Shown here piece by piece: positions 24,168 through 33,763 of a stretch of DNA of 64,000 nt. The stretch is from Actinomycetes bacterium (GTDB taxonomy: Bacteria; Actinomycetota; Acidimicrobiia; Acidimicrobiales; Ilumatobacteraceae), in the NCBI GenBank assembly GCA_029782355.1, contig JAKOUY010000040.1:124001-188000 (forward strand). The letters run 5' to 3'. Made by a program: the position numbers and the translations under genes. Under the pieces are notes generated by a model. The model had not been told where the DNA came from. It saw only the letters and a program-made list of their open reading frames with translations, and made no database searches. Position 1 is the stretch's first letter. The number at the start of each line of letters is the position of its first letter.

Positions 24168-25129
24168 CCGGACATGACCGGACGTCACCGCACGTGACCG
24201 GACGTCAAGCGCACGATGAGCGCACGATGAGCGCACGGTTCGCCGGTCGCCGGGCGCTGGTCACCGGCGCCAGCCGCGGCATCGGGGTCGGCATCGCTGA
24301 GCGCCTCGCCGCGGAGGGCGCCAGCGTGGCGGTCACCGCCCGCACCGTCGAGCACCACGATCACCTGGCCGGCAGCCTGCGCGAGACGGTGGCCCGGCTG
24401 CGTGGACTGCGCGCCCTGACCGAGCCGGGTGCGCCAGCGGCCGTGACGGGCGACGGGCCCGAGCGGGGCGCCGTCGTGGCGATCGCCGCCGACCTCGCCG
24501 ATGCCGACGACCGGGCCACCCTGGTCGAGCGGGCCGCCGAGGCACTCGGCGGACCGATCGAGATCCTGGTGAACAACGCCGCCGCGGCGGTGTACGGGCC
24601 GGTGGGCGACTACCCGCTGCGCCGCCGGCGGATGATGTACGAGGTCAACGTGCACGCCCCGATCGACCTGGCCCAGGCAGTGATCCCGGCCATGGTCGCC
24701 GCCGGCGAGGGTTGGATCGTCAACGTATCCAGCGGTTCGGCCCGCCACCCCGAAGGGCCACCCTTCCGCACCGATGGGGTGGCCCTGACCTTCGGCGTCT
24801 ACGGCAGCACCAAAGCCGCCCTCAACCGGATCACCGGCGCGCTGGCGGCGGAGCTGTACGGCACCGGCATCCGGGTCAACACCGTCGAGCCGCGTGCCGC
24901 GGTGCTGTCGGAGGGCGCCGAGGCGGTCATGCGTGGGTCGTTGCGTGCCGATCAGATCGAACCGCTCGAGGCCATGGTCGAAGCGGCGGTGGCGCTGTGC
25001 TGCTGCCCGACCGATCACACCGGTCGGGTCGAGGTCAGCCTCGACCTGCTGGCCCGTGACGGCCTCACCGTGCACACCCTCGACGGCCGACGCGTCTACG
25101 ACCCCGCCGACCCCCGCCCGACGGCCTGA
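24164..25129 (+). CDS. SDR-family oxidoreductase
   Basis: A 321-residue short-chain dehydrogenase. Visible are the cofactor motif ALVTGASRGIGVGIAERLAA, the structural VNNAAAAVYGP, catalytic Ser in WIVNVSSGSARH and the YGSTKAALNRITG Tyr-Lys motif. GTG 24164 is supported by a GGGGGAG ribosome binding site and a GTGA overlap with marR; ATG 24227 would remove a 21-residue tail encoded by 11-bp-period repeats (ACCGGAC then AGCGCACGATG words, 24164-24240). The substrate is unknown; it presumably acts with the amidohydrolase and DegT-fold enzyme. The 3' end overlaps the convergent smpB by 34 bases. Confidence 0.85.
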   Translation: MTGHDRTSPHVTGRQAHDERTMSARFAGRRALVTGASRGIGVGIAERLAAEGASVAVTARTVEHHDHLAGSLRETVARLRGLRALTEPGAPAAVTGDGPERGAVVAIAADLADADDRATLVERAAEALGGPIEILVNNAAAAVYGPVGDYPLRRRRMMYEVNVHAPIDLAQAVIPAMVAAGEGWIVNVSSGSARHPEGPPFRTDGVALTFGVYGSTKAALNRITGALAAELYGTGIRVNTVEPRAAVLSEGAEAVMRGSLRADQIEPLEAMVEAAVALCCCPTDHTGRVEVSLDLLARDGLTVHTLDGRRVYDPADPRPTA

Positions 25130-25629
25130 TCGTGGCCCTTGGCCTGGCGGCCGAGGGCTCGCTGGATCTCCAGCTTGGAGTCGCGTTCGGCCAGCGCCTG
25201 GCGCTTGTCGGCCTTGCGCCGACCCTGGGCGATGCCCAACTCGACCTTGACCCGCCCGCCGCGGAAGTAGATCGACAGCGGGATCAGCGCCAGCCGTTCG
25301 GTCTGGATGCGCGCGGCCAGTCGGTCGATCTCGCGCTGGTGGAGCAACAGCTTGCGGGCCCGGTCGGGATCGTGGGCGCCGATGCCGTGGGCGAACTGGT
25401 AGGGCGGGATGTGCACGCCGTCGAGCCACACGGCCCCGTTGATCACCCGGGCGTAGGCGTCGGCCAGCTTGACCTGACCCTCGCGGATCGCCTTGACCTC
25501 GCTGCCCTGGAGGACGATGCCGGTCTCGATGGTGTCGAGCACCGCGTAGTCCCGGTGGGCGCGCCGGTTGGACGCCACGACGGTGCGTGGACCGCCGGGT
25601 CCGGGGGTGGCGCTGCGGGCTGCGGACAT
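25096..25629 (-). CDS. smpB: SsrA-binding protein
   Basis: SmpB binds tmRNA and places it in the A site of stalled ribosomes. The 177-residue protein has the family hallmarks NRRAHRDYAVLDTIETGIVL, QGSEVKAIREGQVKLADAYA, RKLLLHQREIDRLAARIQTE, LIPLSIYFRGGRVKVELGIA and the decoding-centre tail GRRKADKRQALAERDSKLEI. The tail extends about 15 residues past the usual end. It is somewhat longer than the usual ~155-160. Its RNA partner is at 15934-16313. Confidence 0.95.
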   Translation of the reverse strand: MSAARSATPGPGGPRTVVASNRRAHRDYAVLDTIETGIVLQGSEVKAIREGQVKLADAYARVINGAVWLDGVHIPPYQFAHGIGAHDPDRARKLLLHQREIDRLAARIQTERLALIPLSIYFRGGRVKVELGIAQGRRKADKRQALAERDSKLEIQRALGRQAKGHDQAVGRGSAGS

Positions 25630-25710
25630 GGGGCGCTCAGGGTAGCTGTCGTGGGCGGCGCGGGGACTCGGCGTCTCCCGCCCCGGGCCGAGGCCGGTAC
25701 CCTGCCGGCC

Positions 25711-26214
25711 ATGGCCCCCGGCGAGCCCGCCACGACCACCGTGAGCGCCGAGACCCTGCACATCCCCGCCGAGGTGGTCGACCAGATGGTCGCCCACGCC
25801 GCGACGGCCGACCCGCTGGAAGCCTGCGGCTTGCTGATCGGCCGCCCCGGCCGGCCCGGCCCGGGCGACTCGGGCGACTCGGGCGACTCGGGCGATTCGG
25901 TCACCGGGTTCGTGCCCTGCACGAACGCTGCCGCGTCGGCCCGGGTGTACCGCATCCCGCCGGTGGAGTTGCTGCGCGCCGAGCGGGCCGCCGAGTCCGC
26001 CGGCCAGGCGGTGATCGGGGTGATGCACAGCCACACCCACACCGAGCCCTTCCCGAGCCCGACGGACGTCGCCGAGGCGCCCGATCCGTCCTGGCACTAC
26101 GTGATCGTCGGGCTGCGCCGCACCGTGGCCGAGGTCCGGTCGTACCGGATCGTCGCCACCGACGCGGCGGCACCGGTCCGGGAGTCCTCGATCGTGGTCA
26201 CCCCGCTACGCTGA
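25711..26214 (+). CDS. mec: Mec-type JAMM metalloprotease (M67 family)
   Basis: A 167-residue JAMM/MPN+ zinc protease. The catalytic glutamate is in PLEACGLLIG, and the zinc motif is HSHTHTEPFPSPTD (HxHx7SxxD plus the usual spacing). In Mycobacterium, Mec removes the new cysteine from the sulfur carrier CysO after CysM has acted; here cysM follows directly, supporting that role. Four 9-bp units (GGCGACTCG) at 25864-25899 insert a GDS repeat after the first motif. ATG 25711 is 7 bases after TACCCT, so probably leaderless. Confidence 0.85.
   Translation: MAPGEPATTTVSAETLHIPAEVVDQMVAHAATADPLEACGLLIGRPGRPGPGDSGDSGDSGDSVTGFVPCTNAAASARVYRIPPVELLRAERAAESAGQAVIGVMHSHTHTEPFPSPTDVAEAPDPSWHYVIVGLRRTVAEVRSYRIVATDAAAPVRESSIVVTPLR
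26206..26211 (+). promoter_or_regulatory. possible -10 for a leaderless cysM message
   Basis: TACGCT overlaps the end of mec and lies 8 bases before ATA 26220. This is the spacing seen at other leaderless genes in the window, but here the codon at that position is ATA rather than ATG or GTG. Confidence 0.3.
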
Positions 26215-26219
26215 GGCCT

Positions 26220-27224
26220 ATAGCCGACCAAATCGATCCAGATACTCGGAGTTCGCTGGGGACTCGGTCCCGGCAGGCCACGATCCTCGACCTGATCGGG
26301 AACACCCCACTGGTCGACGTCAGCGTTCTGTCGCCGAACCCGGCGGTCCGACTCCTGGCCAAGCTGGAGGGGCAGAACCCGTTCGGCTCGGTGAAGGACC
26401 GCATCGCCAAGCAGATGATCGTCGCCGCCGAGGCCGACGGTTCGTTGCGGCCCGGCCAGCCGATCCTCGAACCCTCGTCGGGCAACACCGGCATCGCCCT
26501 GGCGGCCATCGCCCGCCTGCGCGGCCATCCGATCCGGATCGTCATGCCGACCAGCGTGTCCGTCGAGCGTCGCCAGATGCTGCAGATCTTCGGCGCCGAG
26601 CTGATCCTGACGCCGGGCGAGGAGGGCAGCAACGGGGCCGTCCGCCGGGCCCAGGAGCTGGCAGCCGAGCACCCGGAGTGGTGCTTCCTGTATCAGTACG
26701 CCAACGAGGCCAACCCGATGGCCCACTATCTCGGCACCGGTCCGGAGATCTGGCGGGACTGCCCGGAGATCACCCACTTCGTCGCCGGGCTGGGCACCAG
26801 TGGCACCCTGATGGGCACCGGGCGATACCTGAAGGAACGCAACCCGGCCATCCAGGTGGTCGCCGTCGAACCGCCCATCGGCGAGCGGGTCGAGGGATTG
26901 CGCAACCTCGACGACGGCTACATCCCGCCGGTGTTCGAGTCCTGGGGTGGGCGCCAGCTGCTCGATCGCAAGCGGGTGGTGCGCCCGCGCGAGTCCATCG
27001 AGTGGGCCCGCCGGCTGGTGGCCGATGCCGGGGTGTTCGCCGGGCTGAGCGCCGGCGCGGCGCTGGCCGGTGCGGCCAAGGTGGCGGCCGAGGTGCCCGC
27101 CGGGTCGTCGGCCACGATCGTGTTCGTCGTCAGCGACGGCGGATGGAAGTACCTGTCCACCGGCGCCTACACCGACGACCTCGACGCCGCCGAGCAAGCC
27201 GCCGAGCAGATCATCTACTTCTGA
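26220..27224 (+). CDS. cysM: cysteine synthase CysM
   Basis: A PLP enzyme of the CysK/CysM group. LIGNTPLVDV opens the fold, SVKDR holds the Schiff-base lysine, EPSSGNTGIALA binds substrate, GLGTSGTLMGTGR binds the PLP phosphate and SDGGWKYLSTGAY is the CysM-type C-terminus. In actinobacteria CysM uses CysO-thiocarboxylate and O-phosphoserine. No ATG, GTG or TTG exists in frame between the mec stop and the conserved core. ATA 26220 (334 residues, after TACGCT) or CTG 26256 (322 residues, after GGAG) are the candidates; I use the former tentatively. No cysO is present between mec and cysM. Confidence 0.88.
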   Translation: MADQIDPDTRSSLGTRSRQATILDLIGNTPLVDVSVLSPNPAVRLLAKLEGQNPFGSVKDRIAKQMIVAAEADGSLRPGQPILEPSSGNTGIALAAIARLRGHPIRIVMPTSVSVERRQMLQIFGAELILTPGEEGSNGAVRRAQELAAEHPEWCFLYQYANEANPMAHYLGTGPEIWRDCPEITHFVAGLGTSGTLMGTGRYLKERNPAIQVVAVEPPIGERVEGLRNLDDGYIPPVFESWGGRQLLDRKRVVRPRESIEWARRLVADAGVFAGLSAGAALAGAAKVAAEVPAGSSATIVFVVSDGGWKYLSTGAYTDDLDAAEQAAEQIIYF

Positions 27225-27315
27225 TCGACGCAGGACATCGACGCAGGACAACGTCGCGAACAACGTCGCCGGGCATCGAGGGCGATCGACGCCGATCCGT
27301 CTACGTTGTCGGGCC

Positions 27316-28377
27316 ATGACCAGCACCGACCAGGCTCGACGGGGGCATCGGCGGGTGCGAGTCCCATGGCGGGTGCGCCGGGTCGTGCGCCGCACGCGTC
27401 GCTGGTTCCAGGTGCGGGCCGACCTCGCCGCCGAGGTCGACGGTCTGGCCGGACAACTCGACGCGACCCGCCAGGAGATCGCCCGGATCGCCCGCCCGGA
27501 GCACGACGCCCGGCTGGCCATGCTCCAGGGTGGCGGGGCGAGCTCTGGTGACGGCCACGGCGGCCGACCGGCGCCGGGCCCGGACGCCCCGTTCATGGCG
27601 GCCTCGACGCCCGTCGCCGCCGACATCGAGCATCCCCGGTTCCGGGCCCTGGCTGCGCTGATCGGTGAGTCGCCTCGCTACCACCGCAAGTTGTGGGAGT
27701 GGGTCTTCATCCTCCATCACCTGGAGATCCACGGGATGCTCGAGCCAGGCCGGCGGGGGCTCGGCTTCGGGGTCGGCACCGAGCGGCTGCCCGCGGCGCT
27801 GGCGATGCTCGGCATCGACGTCGTCGCCACCGACGGCGCGGCAGCCGAGTGGGACGCCGGGAACCAGCGATCGACCTCGATCGACCAGCTGCTCGACCCG
27901 TCGATCGCACCCGACGCCGTCGTCCGCCGCCACGTCCAGCACCGGGTGTGCGACATGAACGACATCGACGCCGAACGGGCTGGGCTGACCGGCTTCGACT
28001 TCCACTGGTCGGCATGTGCGTTCGAGCACCTCGGGTCGATCCAACGCGGCCTGGACTTCGTGGTCGACGCGGTCGAGACCACGCTGCGCCCGGGAGGGGT
28101 GGGCGTGCACACCACCGAGCTGAAGCTCTCGCCCGGCGAGCGGACCATCGACACCGGCGGGACGGTGCTGTTCCGACCGTCCGATCTCGCCGAGCTGATC
28201 GACCGTCTGCGGGAGCGTGGCCACGAGGTGGACGATCTGGTGGTCGGCCAGGGTGACTCGGTGCTCGACGTGCACGTCGACACCCCGCCGTACACGCCGC
28301 TGCACCTCAAGCTGGCGCTGGCCGCCCACGTGACCACGTCGGTCGGCATCGTCGTGCGCCGCGGCACGCGCCACTGA
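27316..28377 (+). CDS. SAM-dependent methyltransferase-like protein
   Basis: A 353-residue protein. The first ~75 residues are very basic and then coiled-coil-like (RVRRVVRRTRRWFQVRADLA), which may bind membrane or nucleic acid. The rest looks like a divergent class I methyltransferase: GRRGLGFGVGTERLPAALAM (AdoMet loop), IDVVATDGAA (acidic strand 2), FDFHWSACAFEHLGSIQRGL and VDAVETTLRPGGVGVHTTEL. Similar proteins occur near polysaccharide genes. ATG 27316 follows TACGTT by 8 bases. Substrate unknown. Confidence 0.7.
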   Translation: MTSTDQARRGHRRVRVPWRVRRVVRRTRRWFQVRADLAAEVDGLAGQLDATRQEIARIARPEHDARLAMLQGGGASSGDGHGGRPAPGPDAPFMAASTPVAADIEHPRFRALAALIGESPRYHRKLWEWVFILHHLEIHGMLEPGRRGLGFGVGTERLPAALAMLGIDVVATDGAAAEWDAGNQRSTSIDQLLDPSIAPDAVVRRHVQHRVCDMNDIDAERAGLTGFDFHWSACAFEHLGSIQRGLDFVVDAVETTLRPGGVGVHTTELKLSPGERTIDTGGTVLFRPSDLAELIDRLRERGHEVDDLVVGQGDSVLDVHVDTPPYTPLHLKLALAAHVTTSVGIVVRRGTRH

Positions 28378-28381
28378 GCGA

Positions 28382-29272
28382 TCACATGCCGGCCACCAGG
28401 ATCACCAGGCCGGCGACCATGACCACCGCACTGAGGATGCGCGCTCGGCCGCGCCGTGTGCTGGTCTCGTGCATGACCGTCACCCCGACCACGGCGGCGA
28501 TCACCACGCTGGACTCGCGCAGGCTGGTGACGTAGCCGACCGGGGCCAGGCGGAAGGCCACCTGGACCAGCGCGTAGGTGCCACCGACGACGCAGCCGAA
28601 CGCCGTGAACCGCACCCAGTTGGCGCGCAGCGCGCCGACCATGTCCCGACCTCGGCCGAGGGCGATCCCGGCGGTGGTCAGGCTCACCGCCACGGCGACG
28701 TGCGACGCCGCCGCGTACCACGGCGAGTGGGTGGAGCGGATGGCGTGGGCGTCGACGACGGAGTACACGCCGATGGCCGCCGACACGACGAGGGCGTGAC
28801 CGATCCCCGGCGCCCGACCGCTGCCGAGGCTGAGCACGCCGAGCGCGCAGATCACCAGACCCAGCACGGCCCATGCGCGGTACCGGTCGCCGAGCATGAC
28901 GACCCCGCCGACGCTGGCCAGCACCGCTCCGGCGCCACGAGCGATGGGGTAGGTCAACGAGAAGTCGCCGCGGCGGTAGGCGCCCACGAGGCCGAGGCCG
29001 TACGGGATGTGGGCCAGCGCGCTGACACCGGCCCAGGCCCACCCTGCAGCACCGACCCCCCCGAACCCCGGCCGGGGGCCGGCACCGCCAGCGCCGATGC
29101 CGAGGACCTCGGTGACCACCTCGACGACGACCACGATGACCGCGCCGATCACGCCGGCCATGGCGAACTGGCCCCACAGGGCGATGAACCGGTCGCCGCT
29201 CTGCTTGACGGCCAGGTTCCATCCGGCGTGCATCACCGCCGCGGTGAGGGCGAGCACGGTGGCAAGCAGCAT
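28382..29272 (-). CDS. EamA/DMT-family transporter
   Basis: A 296-residue, ten-helix drug/metabolite transporter of normal length, in two EamA halves: LALTAAVMHAGWNLAVKQSG opens the first and VVSAAIGVYSVVDAHAIRST the second. The near-C-terminal SLRESSVVIAAVVGVTVMHE is a conserved EamA segment. ATG 29272 has GGAG about 10 bases upstream. Convergent with the methyltransferase gene (4-base gap). Substrate unknown. Confidence 0.85.
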   Translation of the reverse strand: MLLATVLALTAAVMHAGWNLAVKQSGDRFIALWGQFAMAGVIGAVIVVVVEVVTEVLGIGAGGAGPRPGFGGVGAAGWAWAGVSALAHIPYGLGLVGAYRRGDFSLTYPIARGAGAVLASVGGVVMLGDRYRAWAVLGLVICALGVLSLGSGRAPGIGHALVVSAAIGVYSVVDAHAIRSTHSPWYAAASHVAVAVSLTTAGIALGRGRDMVGALRANWVRFTAFGCVVGGTYALVQVAFRLAPVGYVTSLRESSVVIAAVVGVTVMHETSTRRGRARILSAVVMVAGLVILVAGM

Positions 29273-29326
29273 GTGATCTCGTCTCCGGTCTCGTCGCCGG
29301 TCCGTCGCCGGCTCAGCGGGCCCGGC

Positions 29327-30442
29327 TCATCGGGCCGGCACCGTGGCCGGCGGCGGCTCACGGGTCCATCGGCGGCCGAACAGCCAGATCACCGGGATGG
29401 TGACGACGAGCGGGCCGATGCACGCTAGCGGGCGGCTCAGCCACCAGCCGAGATCGGGTTGGACGGGCTCGTTGCTGCGGCCACGGATGGCGTAGACCAG
29501 CGCCAGGTAGAGGGCCATGCCGGTGGTGTGGAACAGGAACAGGGGCATCGAGAACCGCTGCATGCGCTCGGTGAACGAGCGCAGCCGACCGTCCACCGCC
29601 AGGCGTGGCTCGAGCCGCGGCCGGAGGATCTCGGCGACGCCCGCCTGGAAGAAGACGAGGGCGACGATGCACACGGTCGGCGGGGCCATGTTCGAGCGCT
29701 CGCCGGGAACCCCGACCATCGAGCCGGGATACAACCCGCTGAACACCAGGCCGCCGAGCCCGGCCAACCCGGCCCACAGCATGGTCCAATCGGTCCGCCG
29801 GCGGGCCTCGACGATGCGCTCGTAGAAGAACCCCAGCTGGTGGCACAGCCCCCAGACCAGCACCATGTTGGCCATCCCCAGCCAGTCCCAGTGGGAGCGG
29901 AAGCGGGCGATGTCGACGGCGCCGGCCAAGGCCGCCAGCCAGACCAGCACGATGGTGTCGAAGCGGCGGTGCAACCACAGGGCGACCGGCAGGAGCGCCA
30001 CCAGCAGCAGGTAGACCGCCATGAACCACAGCGGACTGACCACCAGGAGCACGGCCCGGCCGATCCAGTGCAGGTCGAAGACGTTGCCGAGGATGGTGCC
30101 GAGGACGATCCACACGCCGAGCAGCGCCAGCGCCGGCACGGCCAGGGCGCGCAGCCGTCGCCGGACGAAGCGGCCGAGACGATCGCCGCGCCGGCGGGCT
30201 CGCTCCCAGGCCATCAGGTGCCCGTAGCCGCCGACGTAGAAGAACAGCGGCATCACCTGGAGCAGCCAGGTGGCCATCCACAGCCCGCTGGTGAAGCCGA
30301 TCGGGTTGGTGGCGTGCGGGCCGTCATCGCTCCAGCGGATGATCGTGAACACCCAGTGCCAGGCGACCACCACCAGCAGGCTGAATCCCCGGAGGAAGTC
30401 GACATACCGGTTGCGCCCACCCACCGAGGTCGTGCTGGCCAC
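29327..30442 (-). CDS. acyltransferase family 3 membrane protein
   Basis: A 371-residue, ~10-helix protein of the OafA/NolL-like acyltransferase 3 family: [20 protein letters not shown] carries the conserved first-helix R and H, and [20 protein letters not shown] and [20 protein letters not shown] follow. These enzymes O-acylate surface sugars or lipids. GTG 30442 has a GGGAGG ribosome binding site. Divergent from the CPBP-type gene at 30461. Confidence 0.85.
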   Translation of the reverse strand: MASTTSVGGRNRYVDFLRGFSLLVVVAWHWVFTIIRWSDDGPHATNPIGFTSGLWMATWLLQVMPLFFYVGGYGHLMAWERARRRGDRLGRFVRRRLRALAVPALALLGVWIVLGTILGNVFDLHWIGRAVLLVVSPLWFMAVYLLLVALLPVALWLHRRFDTIVLVWLAALAGAVDIARFRSHWDWLGMANMVLVWGLCHQLGFFYERIVEARRRTDWTMLWAGLAGLGGLVFSGLYPGSMVGVPGERSNMAPPTVCIVALVFFQAGVAEILRPRLEPRLAVDGRLRSFTERMQRFSMPLFLFHTTGMALYLALVYAIRGRSNEPVQPDLGWWLSRPLACIGPLVVTIPVIWLFGRRWTREPPPATVPAR

Positions 30443-30460
30443 CGGTACCCTCCCTTCGTC

Positions 30461-31261
30461 ATGCGTGCGGTCGTTGCGTCGAGCCGTCCGGGCGAGCGTA
30501 CGACAGCGCCCGCTCCGGATCGGGGGACGGCAGCCCGCCGGGGGGCGTGCTGGGCGGTGGGGCTGCTGGTGGTCGCCAACGTCATGTCCAACCGGGTGCT
30601 GCCCAACTGGGCGTACGTGCCGTGGAACCTGGCGGTGGTCGCCGGACTGGTGACGATCGCCCACGGGCGGGTCAGCCGCCACCAGCTCGGGTGGGTGGAG
30701 TGGCGCCGCGGCTGGCAGTGGGGACGGGTGCTCGCCGGTCTCACCGTCCTCGGGCTGGTGATCGGCGCGTTCCTGCCGCTGACCGCCGACGCCTTCCGCG
30801 ACGGGCGGGTGTCCGGCGGATGGGGGTCGCTGCTGTACCACCCGCTGGTGCGGATCCCGCTGGGGACCGTGCTGCTGGAGGAGGTCGCCTTCCGCTCCGT
30901 CGTGCCGGCGCTCGTCGCGGTTCGCTGGGGGGTCGCTCGCGCCGCAGCGTTCTCCTCCGTGCTGTTCGGCCTGTGGCACGTCCTCCCGGCCCTCGGCCTG
31001 GCCCGCTCCAACGCCACCGTCGAATCGGCCTTCGGCCGGAGCGCGGACGGCCGGATCGTCTCGGTGGTGGCCGCCGTCCTCGGCACCGTGCTGGTCGGGC
31101 TGTGGTTCAGCTGGCTGCGATATCGCAGCCGCAGCGTGGTGAGCACCATGCTGGCCCATCTGGCGAGCAACAGCGGTGCCTACGTCCTGGCCTGGTCGAT
31201 CGGCCGGGTCGTCGCCGTCGGTGGGTCGGTGGCCGTGAGCGGGTTGGTGGCCCACCAGTAG
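30461..31261 (+). CDS. CPBP-family intramembrane metalloprotease
   Basis: A 266-residue membrane protein with the CPBP (Abi/Rce1-like) active-site motifs: [14 protein letters not shown] (EExxxR), [10 protein letters not shown] and [16 protein letters not shown]. In bacteria these proteases act in prenyl-protein-like processing, bacteriocin immunity or anti-sigma cleavage; the target is unknown here. ATG 30461 is 9 bases after TACCCT (30446-30451). Confidence 0.85.
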   Translation: MRAVVASSRPGERTTAPAPDRGTAARRGACWAVGLLVVANVMSNRVLPNWAYVPWNLAVVAGLVTIAHGRVSRHQLGWVEWRRGWQWGRVLAGLTVLGLVIGAFLPLTADAFRDGRVSGGWGSLLYHPLVRIPLGTVLLEEVAFRSVVPALVAVRWGVARAAAFSSVLFGLWHVLPALGLARSNATVESAFGRSADGRIVSVVAAVLGTVLVGLWFSWLRYRSRSVVSTMLAHLASNSGAYVLAWSIGRVVAVGGSVAVSGLVAHQ

Positions 31262-31273
31262 CCTGGATCCGGC

Positions 31274-32200
31274 ATGGAGCGCCCGATCGGCATGTTCGAC
31301 AGTGGCTTCGGCGGCCTCACCGTGGCCCGGGCCGTGATCGACCTGCTGCCGCACGAGGATCTCGTCTACGTCGGCGACACCGGCCGCTACCCGTACGGGC
31401 CGCGACCGCAGGACGAGGTTCGTGCCTTCGCCCGGGAGATCGCCTGGAGCCTGGTCAAGGAGTACGACGCCAAGGCCATCGTGGTGGCCTGCAACACCGC
31501 CGCGGCCGCGGCCCTCGACGTGCTGCGCGACGAGCTGCCCGTGCCGCTGATCGACGTGATCGAGCCGGGGGCCACGGCCTTGGTGCGCACCACCGAGTCC
31601 GGCCGGATCGGCGTCATCGGCACGGTCGGCACGATCGGCTCGGGCGCCTACGACCGGGCGGTGGCCGCGGTCGCCGGCGCAGCGGGTGCGCCGGTCACGC
31701 TCACCGCGGCGGCCTGCCCCGGGCTGGTCGAGTTCGTCGAGCGCGGCCAGACCAGTGGGGCGGAGATCACCATCCTCGTCGAGCGGCTGCTGGCGCCGAT
31801 CGTTGCCGCCGACGTCGACGCCCTCCTGCTCGGCTGCACGCATTACCCGTACCTGGCCCGGGTGATCGGCGAGGTGGTCAACGCTCCGCGCCACGGCGGT
31901 CACCACCATCCGGTGACCTTGGTGTCCTCCGCCGACGAGACTGCTTTCGCCACGCGCCAGGTGCTGGCCGCCGCCGGTCTGCTGCGCCCGGTGGACGAGG
32001 GTCCGGCGGAGGGGCGCCACCTGTTCCTGTCCAGTGGGGACATCGCCTGGTTCGCCGACCTGGGTGGCCGCCTGCTCGGTCCGGAGCTGTCCCACGCCAC
32101 CCGCTGGCACCCGCCGACCGGCGATCACCACGATCACCACGATCACCACGATCACCACGATCACCACGATCACCACGATCACGAAGGGACTCCCCGATGA
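31274..32200 (+). CDS. murI: glutamate racemase with His/Asp repeat tail
   Basis: Makes D-glutamate for peptidoglycan. The 308-residue protein has both catalytic cysteines, in [18 protein letters not shown] and [16 protein letters not shown], plus the conserved [15 protein letters not shown] and [12 protein letters not shown]. After the normal end (~280 residues) a 9-bp unit, GATCACCAC, repeats 6.7 times (32123-32182) and encodes (DHH)6DH, an unusual metal-binding-like tail. ATG 31274 follows TAGCCT by 9 bases. First gene of the murI-rph-rdgB operon, with an ATGA overlap to rph. Confidence 0.93.
   Translation: MERPIGMFDSGFGGLTVARAVIDLLPHEDLVYVGDTGRYPYGPRPQDEVRAFAREIAWSLVKEYDAKAIVVACNTAAAAALDVLRDELPVPLIDVIEPGATALVRTTESGRIGVIGTVGTIGSGAYDRAVAAVAGAAGAPVTLTAAACPGLVEFVERGQTSGAEITILVERLLAPIVAADVDALLLGCTHYPYLARVIGEVVNAPRHGGHHHPVTLVSSADETAFATRQVLAAAGLLRPVDEGPAEGRHLFLSSGDIAWFADLGGRLLGPELSHATRWHPPTGDHHDHHDHHDHHDHHDHHDHEGTPR
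32123..32182. repeat. 9-bp tandem repeat encoding the MurI His/Asp tail
   Basis: GATCACCAC occurs six times head to tail plus a partial GATCAC, all in frame with murI. The repeat ends 15 bases before the rph start codon. Confidence 0.9.
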
Positions 32201-32973
32201 CCCGCCCCGACGGACGCGCCGCCGACGAGCTGCGCCCGATCAGCTTCGAGCGCGATTACACCGAGATGGCCGCCGGCAGCTGCCTGGTCAGCTTCGGGCG
32301 GACCCGGGTGCTGTGCACCGCGTCCATCGACGAGGACGTCCCCCGCTGGATGCGCAACACCGGCAAGGGCTGGGTGACCGCCGAGTACTCGATGCTCCCG
32401 GGTGCCTCGCCCGAGCGCATCGCCCGCGAGGCGGCCAAGGGCAAGCAGAGCGGCCGCACCGTGGAGATCCAGCGGCTGATCGGGCGGGCGCTGCGTGCCT
32501 CGTGCGACATGCGCGCCCTCGGCGAGCGGCAGGTCACCGTGGACTGCGACGTGCTCCAGGCCGACGGGGGGACGCGCACCGCCAGCATCTGCGGCGGCTA
32601 CCTGGCGCTGCACGATGCCCTGAGCCGACTGGTCCACAACCAGGCCATCTCGAAGCACCCCCTGCACTCCCGGTGCGCGGCCATCAGCGTGGGCATCGTC
32701 GGCGGTCAGCCCGTGCTCGACCTGCCGTACGTCGAGGACTCCACGGCCGAGGTCGACATGAACGTCGTCGTGCTCGGGTCGGGAGCCGGGCCGGGCACAC
32801 CGCCGGGTGAGCTGCGCTTCGTCGAGGTCCAGGGCACGGCCGAGGGCATGGCCTTCAGCCGACCGGAGCTCGACGCCCTGCTCGGTCTGGCCACCGTCGG
32901 GCTGACCGAGATCCTCGACCTGCAAGCCGAGATGATCGCCGAGCCGCCAGCGCCGCGAAGCCTGCGGCGATGA
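32197..32973 (+). CDS. rph: ribonuclease PH
   Basis: Phosphorolytic 3'-5' exonuclease that trims tRNA 3' ends. The 258-residue protein matches RNase PH throughout: [77 protein letters not shown] and [21 protein letters not shown] 32197 overlaps the murI stop and is preceded by AAGGGA. Its own stop overlaps the rdgB start, so the three genes are coupled. Confidence 0.96.
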   Translation: MTRPDGRAADELRPISFERDYTEMAAGSCLVSFGRTRVLCTASIDEDVPRWMRNTGKGWVTAEYSMLPGASPERIAREAAKGKQSGRTVEIQRLIGRALRASCDMRALGERQVTVDCDVLQADGGTRTASICGGYLALHDALSRLVHNQAISKHPLHSRCAAISVGIVGGQPVLDLPYVEDSTAEVDMNVVVLGSGAGPGTPPGELRFVEVQGTAEGMAFSRPELDALLGLATVGLTEILDLQAEMIAEPPAPRSLRR

Positions 32974-33644
32974 TCGCCGCCCCGGCCGGCCCCGCCGCGG
33001 CGGGCACCCGTCGCCAACTGGTGTGCGCCTCGGCCAACCCGGACAAGGTCGCCGAGATCCAGACGCTGTTCGACGAGTTGCTCGGCGGCGCCTGGGAGCT
33101 GCTGGCCCGCCCGGTCGACGTGCCTGACGTCGTCGAGGACGCCGACACGCTGGCGGGCAACGCCCGGCTCAAGGCGGCCGCCGTCGCTCGTGCCACCGGC
33201 CTGCCGGCCGTGGCCGACGACACCGGGCTGTTCGTCGACGCCCTCGACGGTGCGCCGGGGGTGCACACCGCCCGGTACGCCGGGGATCTGGCCGACCCGC
33301 TGGCCAATCGGGCCAAGCTGCTCGATGCCCTGGCCGGCGTGGCCGAGGGTCCGGGCCGGGCGGCGTCGTTCCGGACCGTCGCCATGGTGGTGTGGCCGGA
33401 CGGCGCGGAGGTGTCGGCCACCGGTGAGTGCCGCGGGCAGATCGCCGTGATGGAGCGAGGCCTGCGTGGCTTCGGCTACGACGCGCTGTTCGTTCCCGAT
33501 GACGGCGATGGGCGAACCTTCGCCGAGATGTCCGAGGCCGACAAGCACGCCCGCTCGCACCGTGGCGCGGCGTTCCGTGCCCTGGCGGCCGCGCTGGGCC
33601 CCGCGCCGGCCGGCCCCGGCGAGGCAACCCCCGGCCCGACCTAG
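32970..33644 (+). CDS. rdgB: XTP/dITP pyrophosphatase (HAM1/RdgB)
   Basis: Removes non-canonical purine triphosphates from the nucleotide pool. The 224-residue protein has the family motifs [18 protein letters not shown] (SxNxxK), [40 protein letters not shown] and [20 protein letters not shown], with [20 protein letters not shown] near the end. ATG overlaps the rph stop. The murI-rph-rdgB order is common in actinobacteria. Confidence 0.95.
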   Translation: MIAAPAGPAAAGTRRQLVCASANPDKVAEIQTLFDELLGGAWELLARPVDVPDVVEDADTLAGNARLKAAAVARATGLPAVADDTGLFVDALDGAPGVHTARYAGDLADPLANRAKLLDALAGVAEGPGRAASFRTVAMVVWPDGAEVSATGECRGQIAVMERGLRGFGYDALFVPDDGDGRTFAEMSEADKHARSHRGAAFRALAAALGPAPAGPGEATPGPT

Positions 33645-33763
33645 GGCTCTGATCCCTCGTGGATGCCTCTGCCGCCGCCGGCCACCCCCCGGCGCGGCGA
33701 CCGGCGCACGACGCCCCGACCCACCCCGACGCCCCGACCCACCCCGATACGGCAGATGCCGCG

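Noticed and set aside
21076-25129. Secondary-metabolite cluster
   Set aside because: An amidohydrolase, a DegT-fold enzyme and an SDR alone are not enough; no PKS, NRPS, terpene or RiPP core gene is present.
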